A stretch of DNA of 64,000 bases from Pseudomonas sp. (GTDB taxonomy: Bacteria > Pseudomonadota > Gammaproteobacteria > Pseudomonadales > Pseudomonadaceae), in assembly GCF_002796985.1 (NCBI RefSeq), contig NZ_PEKX01000007.1, positions 548,284 to 612,283 of the forward strand. The letters are read 5' to 3'. A model generated the notes under the pieces. The model had not been told where the DNA came from and did no database searches. It was given only the letters and a program-made list of their open reading frames with translations. Shown here piece by piece: positions 7,772 to 15,052 of this stretch. How positions within the stretch are numbered: the first letter of the stretch is position 1; every line of letters begins with the position of its first letter. A program made the position numbers and the translations under genes.

Positions 7772-8442
7772 GCGTCGTGCTCCTGGTCATGGCGGTTGAC
7801 CCGGTCTTCCAGGCGGTTCTGCAGGTGCGACAGGATGCTCGCGAGGATCCAGTAGATGAGCGCGGCGGCGAGGTACATGGTGAAGACCTCGAAGGTGCGC
7901 GCGGTGATCAACTGGGCCTGGCGGAACAGTTCCGGGACCTGGATGGTGGCGGCCAGGGCGGTGTCCTTGACCAGCGAAATGAAGCTGTTGCCCAGCGGTG
8001 GGAGGGCGGTGCGCGCGGCCTGCGGCAGGATCACCCGGCGCAAGGTCTCGGCGCGGGTCATGCCGATGCTGGCGGCGGCTTCCCACTGGCCCTTGTCGAT
8101 GGAGCCGATGGCGGCGCGGAGGATTTCGCAGACGTATGCCGCCATGTTCAGCGAGAAGCCGATCAGTGCCGCCGGCAGCGGGTCGAGTTCGATGCCGGCC
8201 TGGGGCAGGCCGTAATAGATCATGAACAGCTGGACAAGCAACGGCGTGCCGCGGAAGAACGACACGTAGATGCGCGCGAGCCAGCGCACGGGGGTGAAAC
8301 CGTACAGGCGCATCAGCGCCAGCACGAATCCGAGCAGCAGTCCGAAGAACATGCCGCCTACGCTGAGGACTACCGTGAAGACCGCACCCTTCAGCAGGAA
8401 GGGCGCGGAATCCAGCGCAAGCTGCAGGCTTGCGTCGATCAT
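7768..8442 (-). CDS. tcyL: Cystine/polar amino-acid ABC transporter permease
   Basis: A 224-residue inner-membrane permease of the HisMQ/GlnP class. It has about five membrane segments and the EAA loop (EAAASIGMTRAETLRRVILPQA), which contacts the ATPase. Both ends overlap neighbours by 4 nt (ATGA with the binding protein upstream and with the ATPase downstream), so translation of the three genes is coupled. Assignment to cystine uptake comes from the neighbouring D-cysteine desulfhydrase and the E. coli yecS-like order. Confidence 0.85.
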   Translation of the reverse strand: MIDASLQLALDSAPFLLKGAVFTVVLSVGGMFFGLLLGFVLALMRLYGFTPVRWLARIYVSFFRGTPLLVQLFMIYYGLPQAGIELDPLPAALIGFSLNMAAYVCEILRAAIGSIDKGQWEAAASIGMTRAETLRRVILPQAARTALPPLGNSFISLVKDTALAATIQVPELFRQAQLITARTFEVFTMYLAAALIYWILASILSHLQNRLEDRVNRHDQEHDA

Positions 8443-9239
8443 TGGGTCACGTCAGCCTTGAACCACTTTTCCGAGAGCTGTTTCAGGGTGCCATCGGCAC
8501 GCAGTTTCTCGATGGCCTTGTTCAGCGCCGCGAGCAGCTCCGGGTTGCCCTTGCGCAGGGCGATACCGGCTTCCTGGCGAGCGAAGGGCGCGCCGGTGAG
8601 GGCCATGGCGCCGTTGGTCTTGTTGACCATGTCGAAGGCGGCCAGGCGGTCCACCAGGATCACGTCGATGCGGCCGCTGCGCAGGTCCTGGAACTTGGTC
8701 GGGTCGTCTTCATAGGTGCGCACATCAGCCTGCGGCACATGTTCGCGCAGCCACTGCTCGTAGTTGGTGCCCAGGCCCACGCCGACCTTCACGCCAGCGA
8801 GTTTTTCCGGTGCGTCGTACTTGCCTTCGTCGCCCTTGCGCACCAGTGCCTGGATGCCGGAAACGGTGTAGGCGTCGGAGAAGTCGTACTTCTTCTTACG
8901 CTCCTCGGAGATGGTCACTTGGTTGATCACCAGGTCGAGGCGCTTGGATTCCAGTGCGGCGAGGATGCCGTCCCACTTGGTCGGCTGCAGCTTGGCAGTG
9001 GCGCCCAGCTCCTTGGCAATCAGGTTGGAGAAGTCCACTTCGAAGCCGGCGAGCTTGCCGTTTTCGTCCTGGAAGCTGAAGGGCGGGTAGGTGCCTTCCA
9101 GGCCCACGCGGACCTGGCCTTTTTCCTTGATCTGGGCGAGCAGGTCATCGGCGGCCTGGGCTTGGCCAAACAGGCCGGCGCCGAGGGTGAGGGTCAGGCT
9201 GGCAAGCAGGAAATGACGTCGCAGTGCGGAGAAGGTCAT
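8439..9239 (-). CDS. tcyJ: Cystine-type periplasmic substrate-binding protein
   Basis: A 266-residue secreted binding protein of extracellular solute-binding family 3, the same length as E. coli FliY/TcyJ. The signal peptide runs to AQA near residue 30. Conserved blocks include VRVGLEGTYPPFSFQDENGKLAGFEVD (residue numbers not counted), NQVTIS and GLGTNYEQWL. The ATG at 9239 follows CGGGGACC. An in-frame ATG at 9278 would put 13 polar residues before the signal peptide and is rejected. It is the ligand-specificity part of the transporter encoded by the next two genes. Confidence 0.87.
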   Translation of the reverse strand: MTFSALRRHFLLASLTLTLGAGLFGQAQAADDLLAQIKEKGQVRVGLEGTYPPFSFQDENGKLAGFEVDFSNLIAKELGATAKLQPTKWDGILAALESKRLDLVINQVTISEERKKKYDFSDAYTVSGIQALVRKGDEGKYDAPEKLAGVKVGVGLGTNYEQWLREHVPQADVRTYEDDPTKFQDLRSGRIDVILVDRLAAFDMVNKTNGAMALTGAPFARQEAGIALRKGNPELLAALNKAIEKLRADGTLKQLSEKWFKADVTQ

Positions 9240-9334
9240 GGTGGTCCCCGTTTTTGGTGTTTTAAGCAGGTTAGTCAACGCGTGGCGACTATAGGGTCGG
9301 AATCGTTATGCAATAAAATAATAAAAAATTACAT

Positions 9335-9355
9335 ACCTAGTTCTGATTATTAGGT
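9335..9355. promoter_or_regulatory. Palindrome in the dcyD-tcyJ spacer
   Basis: ACCTA (9335-9339) and TAGGT (9351-9355) flank an 11-nt AT-rich centre, followed on the minus strand by a T-rich run. The 119-nt spacer is the only long gap in this four-gene set. It may hold a weak terminator for dcyD, a promoter for tcyJ, or both. Confidence 0.4.
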
Positions 9356-9358
9356 TGT

Positions 9359-10360
9359 TCAATTTGCCGAATGATAGGCGAACAGCGCCGGCGAACCGCC
9401 GGTGTGCAGGAACAGGATAGGCCCGGGCTTCACGAAGCGATCACGGCGGATGCCATCGAGCAGTCCGGCCATCGCCTTACCGGTGTACACCGGGTCGAGC
9501 AGCAGGCCTTCCTGGCTGGCCAGCAGGCGTACTGCTTCCAGCGTGCCGGCATTGGGTTCGCCGTAGCGCGGGCCGAAATACTCGTCCCACAGCTGTACTG
9601 TAGGCACTGCCGGCGCGGCGTGGCCGAGCAGCTCCAGCGTGCTGCGGACCAGTCCTTCCACCTTCGGTCGCTGCGCCGCATCGGTGCGCGAGACGGTCAC
9701 GCCAATCACGTCCAGCTCCGGCAACTCATCGGCCAGCGCTACCGCGAGGCCGGCATGCGTACCGGCACTGCCGGAGGCGAGCACCACGGCGGAGAAACGC
9801 TGCCCGTTGGCGCGAATCTGTTCCGCCAGTTCCAGCCCGGCGCGAACATAGCCCAGGGCACCCAATGCATTGGAGCCACCGATGGGCACGATGTAGGGCT
9901 TGCGGCCTTCGCGGCGCAGGTGTCCGCCGGTTTGCGCCAGCAACTCGTCAGCAGTGTCCAGGTTGGCCACGAGTTTCACCTCGGTGCCGAACAGGTCCAG
10001 CAGCAGGCGGTTGCCGTTGCTCAGGTAGTTGTGGTCATCGGTGCCGATAGGGTTTTCCAGCAGCGCCACGCAGCGCAGGCCGAGTCGGGCCGCGACAGCG
10101 GCAGTCTGGCGCACGTGGTTGGACTGGATCGCTCCGGCGGTCACCAGGGTATCGGCGCCGGCGTTCAAGGCGTCGGCGGCGAGGAATTCCAGCTTGCGCA
10201 CCTTGTTACCGCCCAGGGCGAAGGGCGTGGTGTCGTCGCGTTTCACATGCAGCTCGCGGCCCAGATGTGCGGACAGCCGCTCCAGCTTGTCCACAGGCGT
10301 CGGGCCGCCGGCCAGGTCGAGGCGGGGAAAGCGGGCGAGGGCTTCGCGCAGGGCGCTCAT
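9359..10360 (-). CDS. dcyD: D-cysteine desulfhydrase
   Basis: A 333-residue PLP enzyme of the ACC deaminase/D-cysteine desulfhydrase family. It splits D-cysteine into pyruvate, ammonia and sulfide, which detoxifies D-cysteine and supplies sulfur. The PLP lysine is K53 in GGNKVRKLEF, and the phosphate-binding loop is ASGSAGTHAG. Its position first in the cystine transporter set supports the D-cysteine assignment over ACC deaminase, and the same pairing occurs in E. coli. The start at 10360 (MSALREALARFPRLDLAGG) matches the family. Confidence 0.87.
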   Translation of the reverse strand: MSALREALARFPRLDLAGGPTPVDKLERLSAHLGRELHVKRDDTTPFALGGNKVRKLEFLAADALNAGADTLVTAGAIQSNHVRQTAAVAARLGLRCVALLENPIGTDDHNYLSNGNRLLLDLFGTEVKLVANLDTADELLAQTGGHLRREGRKPYIVPIGGSNALGALGYVRAGLELAEQIRANGQRFSAVVLASGSAGTHAGLAVALADELPELDVIGVTVSRTDAAQRPKVEGLVRSTLELLGHAAPAVPTVQLWDEYFGPRYGEPNAGTLEAVRLLASQEGLLLDPVYTGKAMAGLLDGIRRDRFVKPGPILFLHTGGSPALFAYHSAN

Positions 10361-10614
10361 GAGGAGTTCTCGATTCGGCGGCGGGATGCGTCACGATAGA
10401 GCGCCCGAGGGGTTGCCGCAATGTGGCCGGCGGACGCGTGACGCCGGCCTGCACTGGAATGTCGCGCATCGATCCGCCAGCTCACGGCCGGAAACTCCAG
10501 AGGCTGTGAATCAATGTGCGGACAGCGACGTGGCGAACCGCTACGCTCCACGCTCAGATCCGGAATCATTAACCGGGCGATAACGAAAACAGGAAAACCA
10601 GGGCGGGAAATCCG

Positions 10615-11049
10615 ATGACTTCAGCAGTACTTTCACGCGCTTCGCTGCAACGCTGGTCGCTTCAGTTGCTGGGCGCACTTGCGTTGATGCTGGGGCTGAG
10701 CAGCCCGGCGCTGGCGGATCGAGTGATTCCATCGGGGATGATGGTCGGCTTCGTCGATAGCGCCGTGTTTCCGGTGATTACCCTGAAACGGCCGAAACCG
10801 ACCTTGCTGCGCCAGGTGGTGACCCTTGGGCTGTACGAAAAGACCATCAGTTATCCGCTCTCCGTGTCCATCCGCATCCGTGATGAGACCAACCGTTTCA
10901 TGGTTTACGGCATGCTGCCGAAGATCAGCGGCAAGTTCGTCGGCATCAAGATGGGCCTGGATAGCCGGATCAGTCAGATCTGGGTACTGACGGAAGCGGA
11001 AGCGACCGAGTACGTCACCCGTCCGGATACTCTCTTCCCACCGACCTGA
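10615..11049 (+). CDS. Secreted protein of unknown function
   Basis: A 144-residue product that I do not recognise. It has a signal peptide: basic start, hydrophobic run LLGALALMLGLSSPALA, likely cut before DRVIPSG. The mature part is about 110 residues, beta-rich in appearance, with no cysteines and no catalytic motif that I can see. The start at 10615 follows GGCGGGAAA. It is isolated: the upstream dcyD gene is divergent, and the downstream small gene is separated by about 120 nt. A periplasmic location is inferred only from the signal peptide. Confidence 0.65.
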   Translation: MTSAVLSRASLQRWSLQLLGALALMLGLSSPALADRVIPSGMMVGFVDSAVFPVITLKRPKPTLLRQVVTLGLYEKTISYPLSVSIRIRDETNRFMVYGMLPKISGKFVGIKMGLDSRISQIWVLTEAEATEYVTRPDTLFPPT

Positions 11050-11169
11050 CAGGTCGATCTGAAAGGTGATGCCAGGCCGCTCGTGAGATTCCTCCGAGCG
11101 GACAGCAGCCGGGAAAGGGCACTTCGGCTATCATGTGTGCCGGTCAAACTCCTTCTATCCGGTTCATCC

Positions 11170-11376
11170 ATGACTTCCTCTCAGCAGCCGCCGCGCGACG
11201 ACAGCGCAGAAACCTCCCAGGAACAACCTTCGCTGTCCCTGGCAGAACTCGCCAAGGCCGCGCTCGCCGCGCAGCAGCAAGCCAAAACGGCCTATCAACA
11301 CCGCAAGCCGCACGACCAGGCCGAATATCGTCCACCGCACCCGCGCGGCTCGCGTCGCTCCATGGGCAAGCGCTGA
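11170..11376 (+). CDS. Small hydrophilic protein of unknown function
   Basis: A 68-codon ORF (MTSSQQPPRDDSAETSQEQP...). It is rich in Gln, Ala, His, Arg and Pro, has an alanine/glutamine-rich predicted helix (LAELAKAALAAQQQAK), and ends in a basic tail (RGSRRSMGKR). No known domain is visible and the N-terminus looks disordered. There is no clear ribosome binding site, and an in-frame start further upstream (11083) is possible but gives an unlikely leader. Codon use is like its neighbours. The gene is plausible but unproven. Confidence 0.5.
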   Translation: MTSSQQPPRDDSAETSQEQPSLSLAELAKAALAAQQQAKTAYQHRKPHDQAEYRPPHPRGSRRSMGKR

Positions 11377-11575
11377 GACGACCTCTCGTCCGAAACTCCC
11401 TCAGCCGGCGCCCTTGCGGGTCTGCTGGCTGAACTGCGGTGACCGCCATGGGTCGTATCCGCATCGGCCTTGCCATGCTGGCTGGCCATTCCCGCTCCCG
11501 CGAACACGTCACGGATCGACAACCGCGCCGCCCTACGCCTTGGTAGGCGGGGCGCCTCGCGTCCAAGGAGAATTC

Positions 11576-11827
11576 ATGAAGTTCCTCGTTCCCGTCCTTT
11601 CCCTGCTGGCGCTCGCTGGCTGCATCACCATGACCGGCAACTACGAAGTCAGCGCCCATGACGAGTCCGGCAAGGCCCTGAGCAACGGCAAATTCCTCGC
11701 CCATGGCAGCGGTATCTATACCGTGCGCAACTCCCTCTGCTCGGTCTATCCGAAGGCCATCATCACCATCAAGGATGTGGAGTCAGACCAGGAGCTGGAA
11801 GGCGAAAGCCCGTATCACTGCCACTGA
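11576..11827 (+). CDS. Small lipoprotein of unknown function
   Basis: An 83-residue product with a classic lipoprotein signal, MKFLVPVLSLLALAGC, giving lipidation at C16. The mature part of 67 residues contains two further cysteines near the middle and end (NSLCSVYP and SPYHCH), which could form a disulfide. A strong ribosome site, AAGGAG, lies 5 nt before the ATG at 11576, which decides the start. Function is unknown and I recognise no family. REPIN-type repeats follow the stop. Confidence 0.75.
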   Translation: MKFLVPVLSLLALAGCITMTGNYEVSAHDESGKALSNGKFLAHGSGIYTVRNSLCSVYPKAIITIKDVESDQELEGESPYHCH

Positions 11828-11866
11828 CAGCGGTTCGCGAAACGGCACGGGCTCTGACGGTTTCCT

Positions 11867-11943
11867 GTAGGGCGAATAACGCCTAAGGCGTTATTCGCCG
11901 GAGGGGTTGCGGCGGATAACCCGTTCCGGGTTATGCGCCCTAC
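11867..11943. repeat. REPIN-type palindromic repeat, family B, copy 1
   Basis: Outer arms GTAGGGCG (from 11867) and CGCCCTAC (to 11943) enclose two internal hairpins, one built on AATAACGCC/GGCGTTATT and one on AACCCG/CGGGTT. The same design recurs at 23207-23292. It lies between convergent genes. Confidence 0.85.
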
Positions 11944-11989
11944 GTGCTGAAAGTGGCGGCTCGGGCCATCCCCAGCCGCCACGCGCTCC

Positions 11990-12280
11990 TTACGACAGCC
12001 GTTCGAACTGTCGTTGCAAGTGATTGAGGAAGCCGATTTCGTAGGCCATCCGATTCAGCATGTCCTTTTGCAGCGTGCGGCCTTTGGCGAAGTTGACCCA
12101 GAGCGTTTCGCCGCCTGGGGCAAACAACCATTCGCGGGCTACCACGTCTCCGTAGGCCATGACGAGTTGCGACTCCTCCGGCCAGTCCACGGGAAGCTTG
12201 AACACGGGGGATTGATCGCCGTTTGGCTGAGCGTCGAGCAGGGCTGATTCGGGATCGAGGGTGTTGTTGTCTGAAGACAT
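11990..12280 (-). CDS. Conserved small protein of unknown function behind a hairpin-rich leader
   Basis: A 96-residue soluble acidic protein (MSSDNNTLDPESALLDAQPN...QRQFERLS). The N-terminal 25 residues look disordered. The middle (VFKLPVDWPEESQLVMAYGDVVAREWLFAPGG) and the end, predicted helical, could be a small folded domain. I recognise no established family. GGAG lies 9 nt before the ATG at 12280, so the start is well supported. The 5' region of about 360 nt contains several perfect hairpins and is described separately. Confidence 0.65.
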   Translation of the reverse strand: MSSDNNTLDPESALLDAQPNGDQSPVFKLPVDWPEESQLVMAYGDVVAREWLFAPGGETLWVNFAKGRTLQKDMLNRMAYEIGFLNHLQRQFERLS

Positions 12281-12311
12281 TTGCGTAACTCCACTTCGTT
12301 GAGGTCAGGAG

Positions 12312-12343
12312 CTGCCGCCATTGCTGTCAAACAATGGAGGCAG
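12312..12343 (-). promoter_or_regulatory. Leader hairpin H1, 11-bp stem next to the start of the 96-residue gene
   Basis: CTGCC-G-CCATTG (12312-12323) pairs with CAATGG-A-GGCAG (12332-12343) around the 8-nt loop CTGTCAAA (plus strand). In the mRNA of the minus-strand gene it ends about 32 nt before the start codon. Confidence 0.65.
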
Positions 12344-12377
12344 ACCACGCGGGGTTGACAGACCGGGAAGTGGAGCC

Positions 12378-12415
12378 GGCAGACCTCACGGGGAGGTCTC
12401 CCCGCGCGATCTGCC
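12378..12415 (-). promoter_or_regulatory. Leader hairpin H2, nested or alternative stems
   Basis: GGCAGA (12378-12383) can pair with TCTGCC (12410-12415), while AGACCTC (12381-12387) pairs with GAGGTCT (12393-12399) around ACGGG. The stems share bases, so they are partly alternative. Confidence 0.55.
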
Positions 12416-12456
12416 ATAAACCCTGCGATCAGAAATCACAGTCGTGACAAGGCCTA

Positions 12457-12479
12457 CGAAAAACGTTCGCCGTTTTTCG
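12457..12479 (-). promoter_or_regulatory. Leader hairpin H3, perfect 9-bp stem
   Basis: CGAAAAACG (12457-12465) pairs perfectly with CGTTTTTCG (12471-12479) around TTCGC. Two more hairpins follow within 65 nt: TGGCGC-AATC-GCGCCA (12491-12506) and CGGCCA/TGGCCG (12527-12544). Confidence 0.6.
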
Positions 12480-12669
12480 CATGCACCTGCTGGCGCAATC
12501 GCGCCACTCCAACGGGCTGTCAAACCCGGCCACGGATTTGGCCGTGACGGGCGCAGCATAGGGGCAGCCTGCAACACCGGCAAGCACAGGTGCTCGCGCA
12601 GGGGAGGTATCGGCGGCGTCTGTCAGAAATGAAGGGCGAAGTGCGTCAGCAGAATGCTCTGCCCCAATG

Positions 12670-12694
12670 AAAAAGGCCGGCAATCGCCGGCCTT
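12670..12694 (-). terminator. Terminator of the MCE transporter operon
   Basis: AAGGCCGGC (12673-12681) pairs with GCCGGCCTT (12686-12694), and the minus-strand transcript then carries a run of five U. It lies 5 nt past the lipoprotein stop. Confidence 0.88.
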
Positions 12695-12698
12695 GTGC

Positions 12699-13331
12699 TT
12701 ACTGTGGTGTCGGTGGCGTGAGCTTCTGCATCTTCCCTTGCTGCAACGTCCACTCCACCACCTGCGCCGAAAGCTGGTCGGCGGCCTTGCCGAAGGCGCT
12801 GACCACTTCGGGCACCTGTTTGCCCTCTACCGGCTGGCTGACCTCGAAGGTGCGCGAGGCGACGATGCGCAGGCCGAGGGTGCGCACCAGGCGGGCGTCG
12901 TAGCGGATGTGGATCACCGGTTTGCCGTTCTGGTACTCGCTCTGGAAGGCGCGCAGTTCGCCGGTCAGGTCGAGGTCGGCCTGCAGGCTGCTTTCGTCGC
13001 TGCTCAGGGCGCGGATGCTGCCGTTGGCGGTGAAGGCGTCGAGCAGGCGGTCACGCAGCAGCCCCGGTGCGCGGTTCGCCCAGCGCGAGCCCTGGTAGCT
13101 GCTCAGCTGGTTGCCCTGCGGGACCACGGCGATGCGGTTGCTGTCCAGCGCGAGGCTGGCGGTCGGCGCGCTGACCCGCAGCGACCAGTTCACCACCGCT
13201 GTGCTGCGCGTCGGCTGTTGCGTGGCCGGTAGCAGGTAGAAGTCCGGGCTCTCCGCTTCCGGGAGGATCGAGCAGGCGCCCAGCAGACTGACCAGGGCGG
13301 CGACGCCGAGCAGGCGGGGAAGGGCGGTCAT
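12699..13331 (-). CDS. ABC-type transport auxiliary lipoprotein of the MCE system
   Basis: A 210-residue lipoprotein with lipobox LLGAC (C20), matching the ABC-transporter auxiliary family (PqiC/YmbA-like, DUF330). Conserved features are DFYLLP after the lipid anchor, the VVPQGNQLSSYQGSRWANRAPGLL region (residue numbers not counted), and a C-terminal helix. Such lipoproteins sit in the outer membrane and dock MCE proteins. It is the last gene of a four-gene minus-strand operon, overlaps the MCE gene by 4 nt, and is followed by a terminator. Confidence 0.85.
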   Translation of the reverse strand: MTALPRLLGVAALVSLLGACSILPEAESPDFYLLPATQQPTRSTAVVNWSLRVSAPTASLALDSNRIAVVPQGNQLSSYQGSRWANRAPGLLRDRLLDAFTANGSIRALSSDESSLQADLDLTGELRAFQSEYQNGKPVIHIRYDARLVRTLGLRIVASRTFEVSQPVEGKQVPEVVSAFGKAADQLSAQVVEWTLQQGKMQKLTPPTPQ

Positions 13332-14266
13332 GGCTGGAACTCCTTGTTGCGTTCGCGGCCGAGCAGGTAGCCGGTGGGGTTTTCCCGCAGGCGGCGGGTG
13401 ACGCCGCGCAGGTCTTCCAGGGTGGAGCGCAATTCGCGGATCGCCGGGCCGATTTCGCCCAGGCCGTTGAGGCCGCCGTTCACTGAGTCGTAGTTGCTGT
13501 CGAGTAGCTTTTCCACGCGCTCGCTGCTGTTGCGCAGGGCGGCGAGGGTCTTCTGGGTGTCGTCGAGCATCTGCGGGCCGCGGCTGCCCAAGGTCTGGTT
13601 GGTGCGTTCGAGCATTTCATTGGCCTTGGCGAAGGCCAGGCGCGCCTGTTCACTGGCGGCGGCCAGTTCCTGCACCGTCTTGCGGATGTCGCCGCGCTGC
13701 TCGGCGACGACGCCGGTGGCCTGGTCGATGTGGTCCAGGGTGCGGCTGATGCGGTCGACGTTCTCCTGGGAGAACATGCGGTTCACGTTGTTGATCAGGT
13801 TGTTGATGTTGGTGGCGATGTCTTCGCCGTTGGCCAGCAGCTTGGCGAAGGGCGAGGGGATGGTCTTGATCACCGGCACCTCGCCGTCCTTGCTGGCCAG
13901 CGGCGGGCTGTCCTGGGCGGCGCTGGAGAGCTGGATGATGGCCTGGCCGGTGACGCCGGTGAGGGCGAGCTTGGCGCGCGTGTCTTCGCGGATTGGCGTG
14001 CTGTCGTAGACGCGGATGCGCGCGCGGACCTTGCGCGGGTCGTTCGGGTCCAGGCGCAGGGACACCACGTCGCCCACGCGGATGCCGCTGTACTGCACGG
14101 TGCCGCCTTCGGACAGGCCGGTCACCGCCTCGTTGAAGATCACGTCGTAGAGCTTGTACTTCTGGTCGTTGCTCGACTGCGCCAGCCACAGGGCGAAGAG
14201 CAACGCGCCGATCGATACGACCAGGGTGAACAGGCCGATCAGCACGTGATGGGCACGGGTTTCCAT
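13328..14266 (-). CDS. MCE/MlaD-family lipid-binding protein
   Basis: A 312-residue protein with a single N-terminal membrane anchor (residues about 8-28) and one MCE domain at about 38-115, containing VTGLSEGGTVQYSGIRVGDV. The C-terminal half is helical with coiled-coil character (residues about 160-260). One MCE domain plus a long helical tail suggests a hexameric ring with a tube or needle spanning the periplasm. The cargo is probably phospholipid, but this is inference from the Mla, Pqi and Yeb systems. It starts directly at the ATPase stop with no gap. Confidence 0.85.
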   Translation of the reverse strand: METRAHHVLIGLFTLVVSIGALLFALWLAQSSNDQKYKLYDVIFNEAVTGLSEGGTVQYSGIRVGDVVSLRLDPNDPRKVRARIRVYDSTPIREDTRAKLALTGVTGQAIIQLSSAAQDSPPLASKDGEVPVIKTIPSPFAKLLANGEDIATNINNLINNVNRMFSQENVDRISRTLDHIDQATGVVAEQRGDIRKTVQELAAASEQARLAFAKANEMLERTNQTLGSRGPQMLDDTQKTLAALRNSSERVEKLLDSNYDSVNGGLNGLGEIGPAIRELRSTLEDLRGVTRRLRENPTGYLLGRERNKEFQP

Positions 14267-15052
14267 TCAGCTTTCCTCCCGCAGGTGTTCGGTGGCCTGC
14301 AGCGCAGCACGGCCGCGCGGGCCGTGGAAATAGTCCTGTACCCAGGCGTCGTCGGTCTGGGCGACCTGGTCCAGCGGCCCCACCACCAGCACGCGTTTCT
14401 GCGAGAGCACGGCGACGCGATCGCAGATGGTGTAGAGGGTGTCGAGGTCATGGGTGACCAGGAACACGGTGAGGCCGAAGGCGTCGCGCAGGGTCAGGAT
14501 GAGTTGGTCGAAGGCCGCCGCGCCGATGGGGTCGAGGCCGGCGGTGGGTTCGTCGAGGAACAGGATGTCCGGGTCCAGCGCCAGGGCGCGGGCCAGGGCG
14601 GCGCGCTTGACCATGCCGCCGGAGAGCTCGGCCGGGTATTTGCCGCCGGCATCGGGCGGCAGGCCGGCGAGGGAAATCTTCACCTTGGCCATGAATTGCG
14701 CGTCGGCGCGGGACAGCCGGGCATGCTCGATCAGCGGCAGGCAGATGTTCTCGCTCACCGTCAGTGAGGAGAACAGCGCGCCGTTCTGGAACAGCACGCC
14801 GAAGCGTCGTTCCAGTTTCGAGCGCTCCTGCGGCGGTAATGCCGGCAGGTTCTGCCCGAACACGTGGACGCTGCCTTCGCTGGGCTGGCGCAGGCCGATG
14901 ATGCTGCGCAGCAGTACGGACTTGCCGGTGCCCGAGCCGCCGACCACGCCGAGGATTTCACCCTTCATGACGTCGAGGTCCAGATGCTCGTGCACGGCGT
15001 GGGTGCCGAAGCGGTTGGCCAGGTCGCGGACGACGATGATCGGTTCGCTCAC
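14267..15052 (-). CDS. MlaF-like ABC transporter ATPase
   Basis: A 261-residue ATPase. Walker A is GGSGTGKS at 38-45, the signature is LSGGMVKR, and Walker B is DILFLDEPTAGLD. The GGM variant of the signature is typical of Mla-type ATPases. I chose the GTG at 15052 (MSEPIIVVRDL) because it overlaps the permease stop by 4 nt (GTGA) and matches the family start. The reading frame stays open upstream but encodes no conserved sequence. It energises the permease encoded just before it. Confidence 0.88.
   Translation of the reverse strand: MSEPIIVVRDLANRFGTHAVHEHLDLDVMKGEILGVVGGSGTGKSVLLRSIIGLRQPSEGSVHVFGQNLPALPPQERSKLERRFGVLFQNGALFSSLTVSENICLPLIEHARLSRADAQFMAKVKISLAGLPPDAGGKYPAELSGGMVKRAALARALALDPDILFLDEPTAGLDPIGAAAFDQLILTLRDAFGLTVFLVTHDLDTLYTICDRVAVLSQKRVLVVGPLDQVAQTDDAWVQDYFHGPRGRAALQATEHLREES

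Noticed and set aside
12139..12683. Minus-strand open frames through the hairpin leader (for example 12139-12417 and 12429-12683)
   Set aside because: They run through palindromes and overlap the 96-residue gene in another frame. No ribosome site or credible protein composition supports them.
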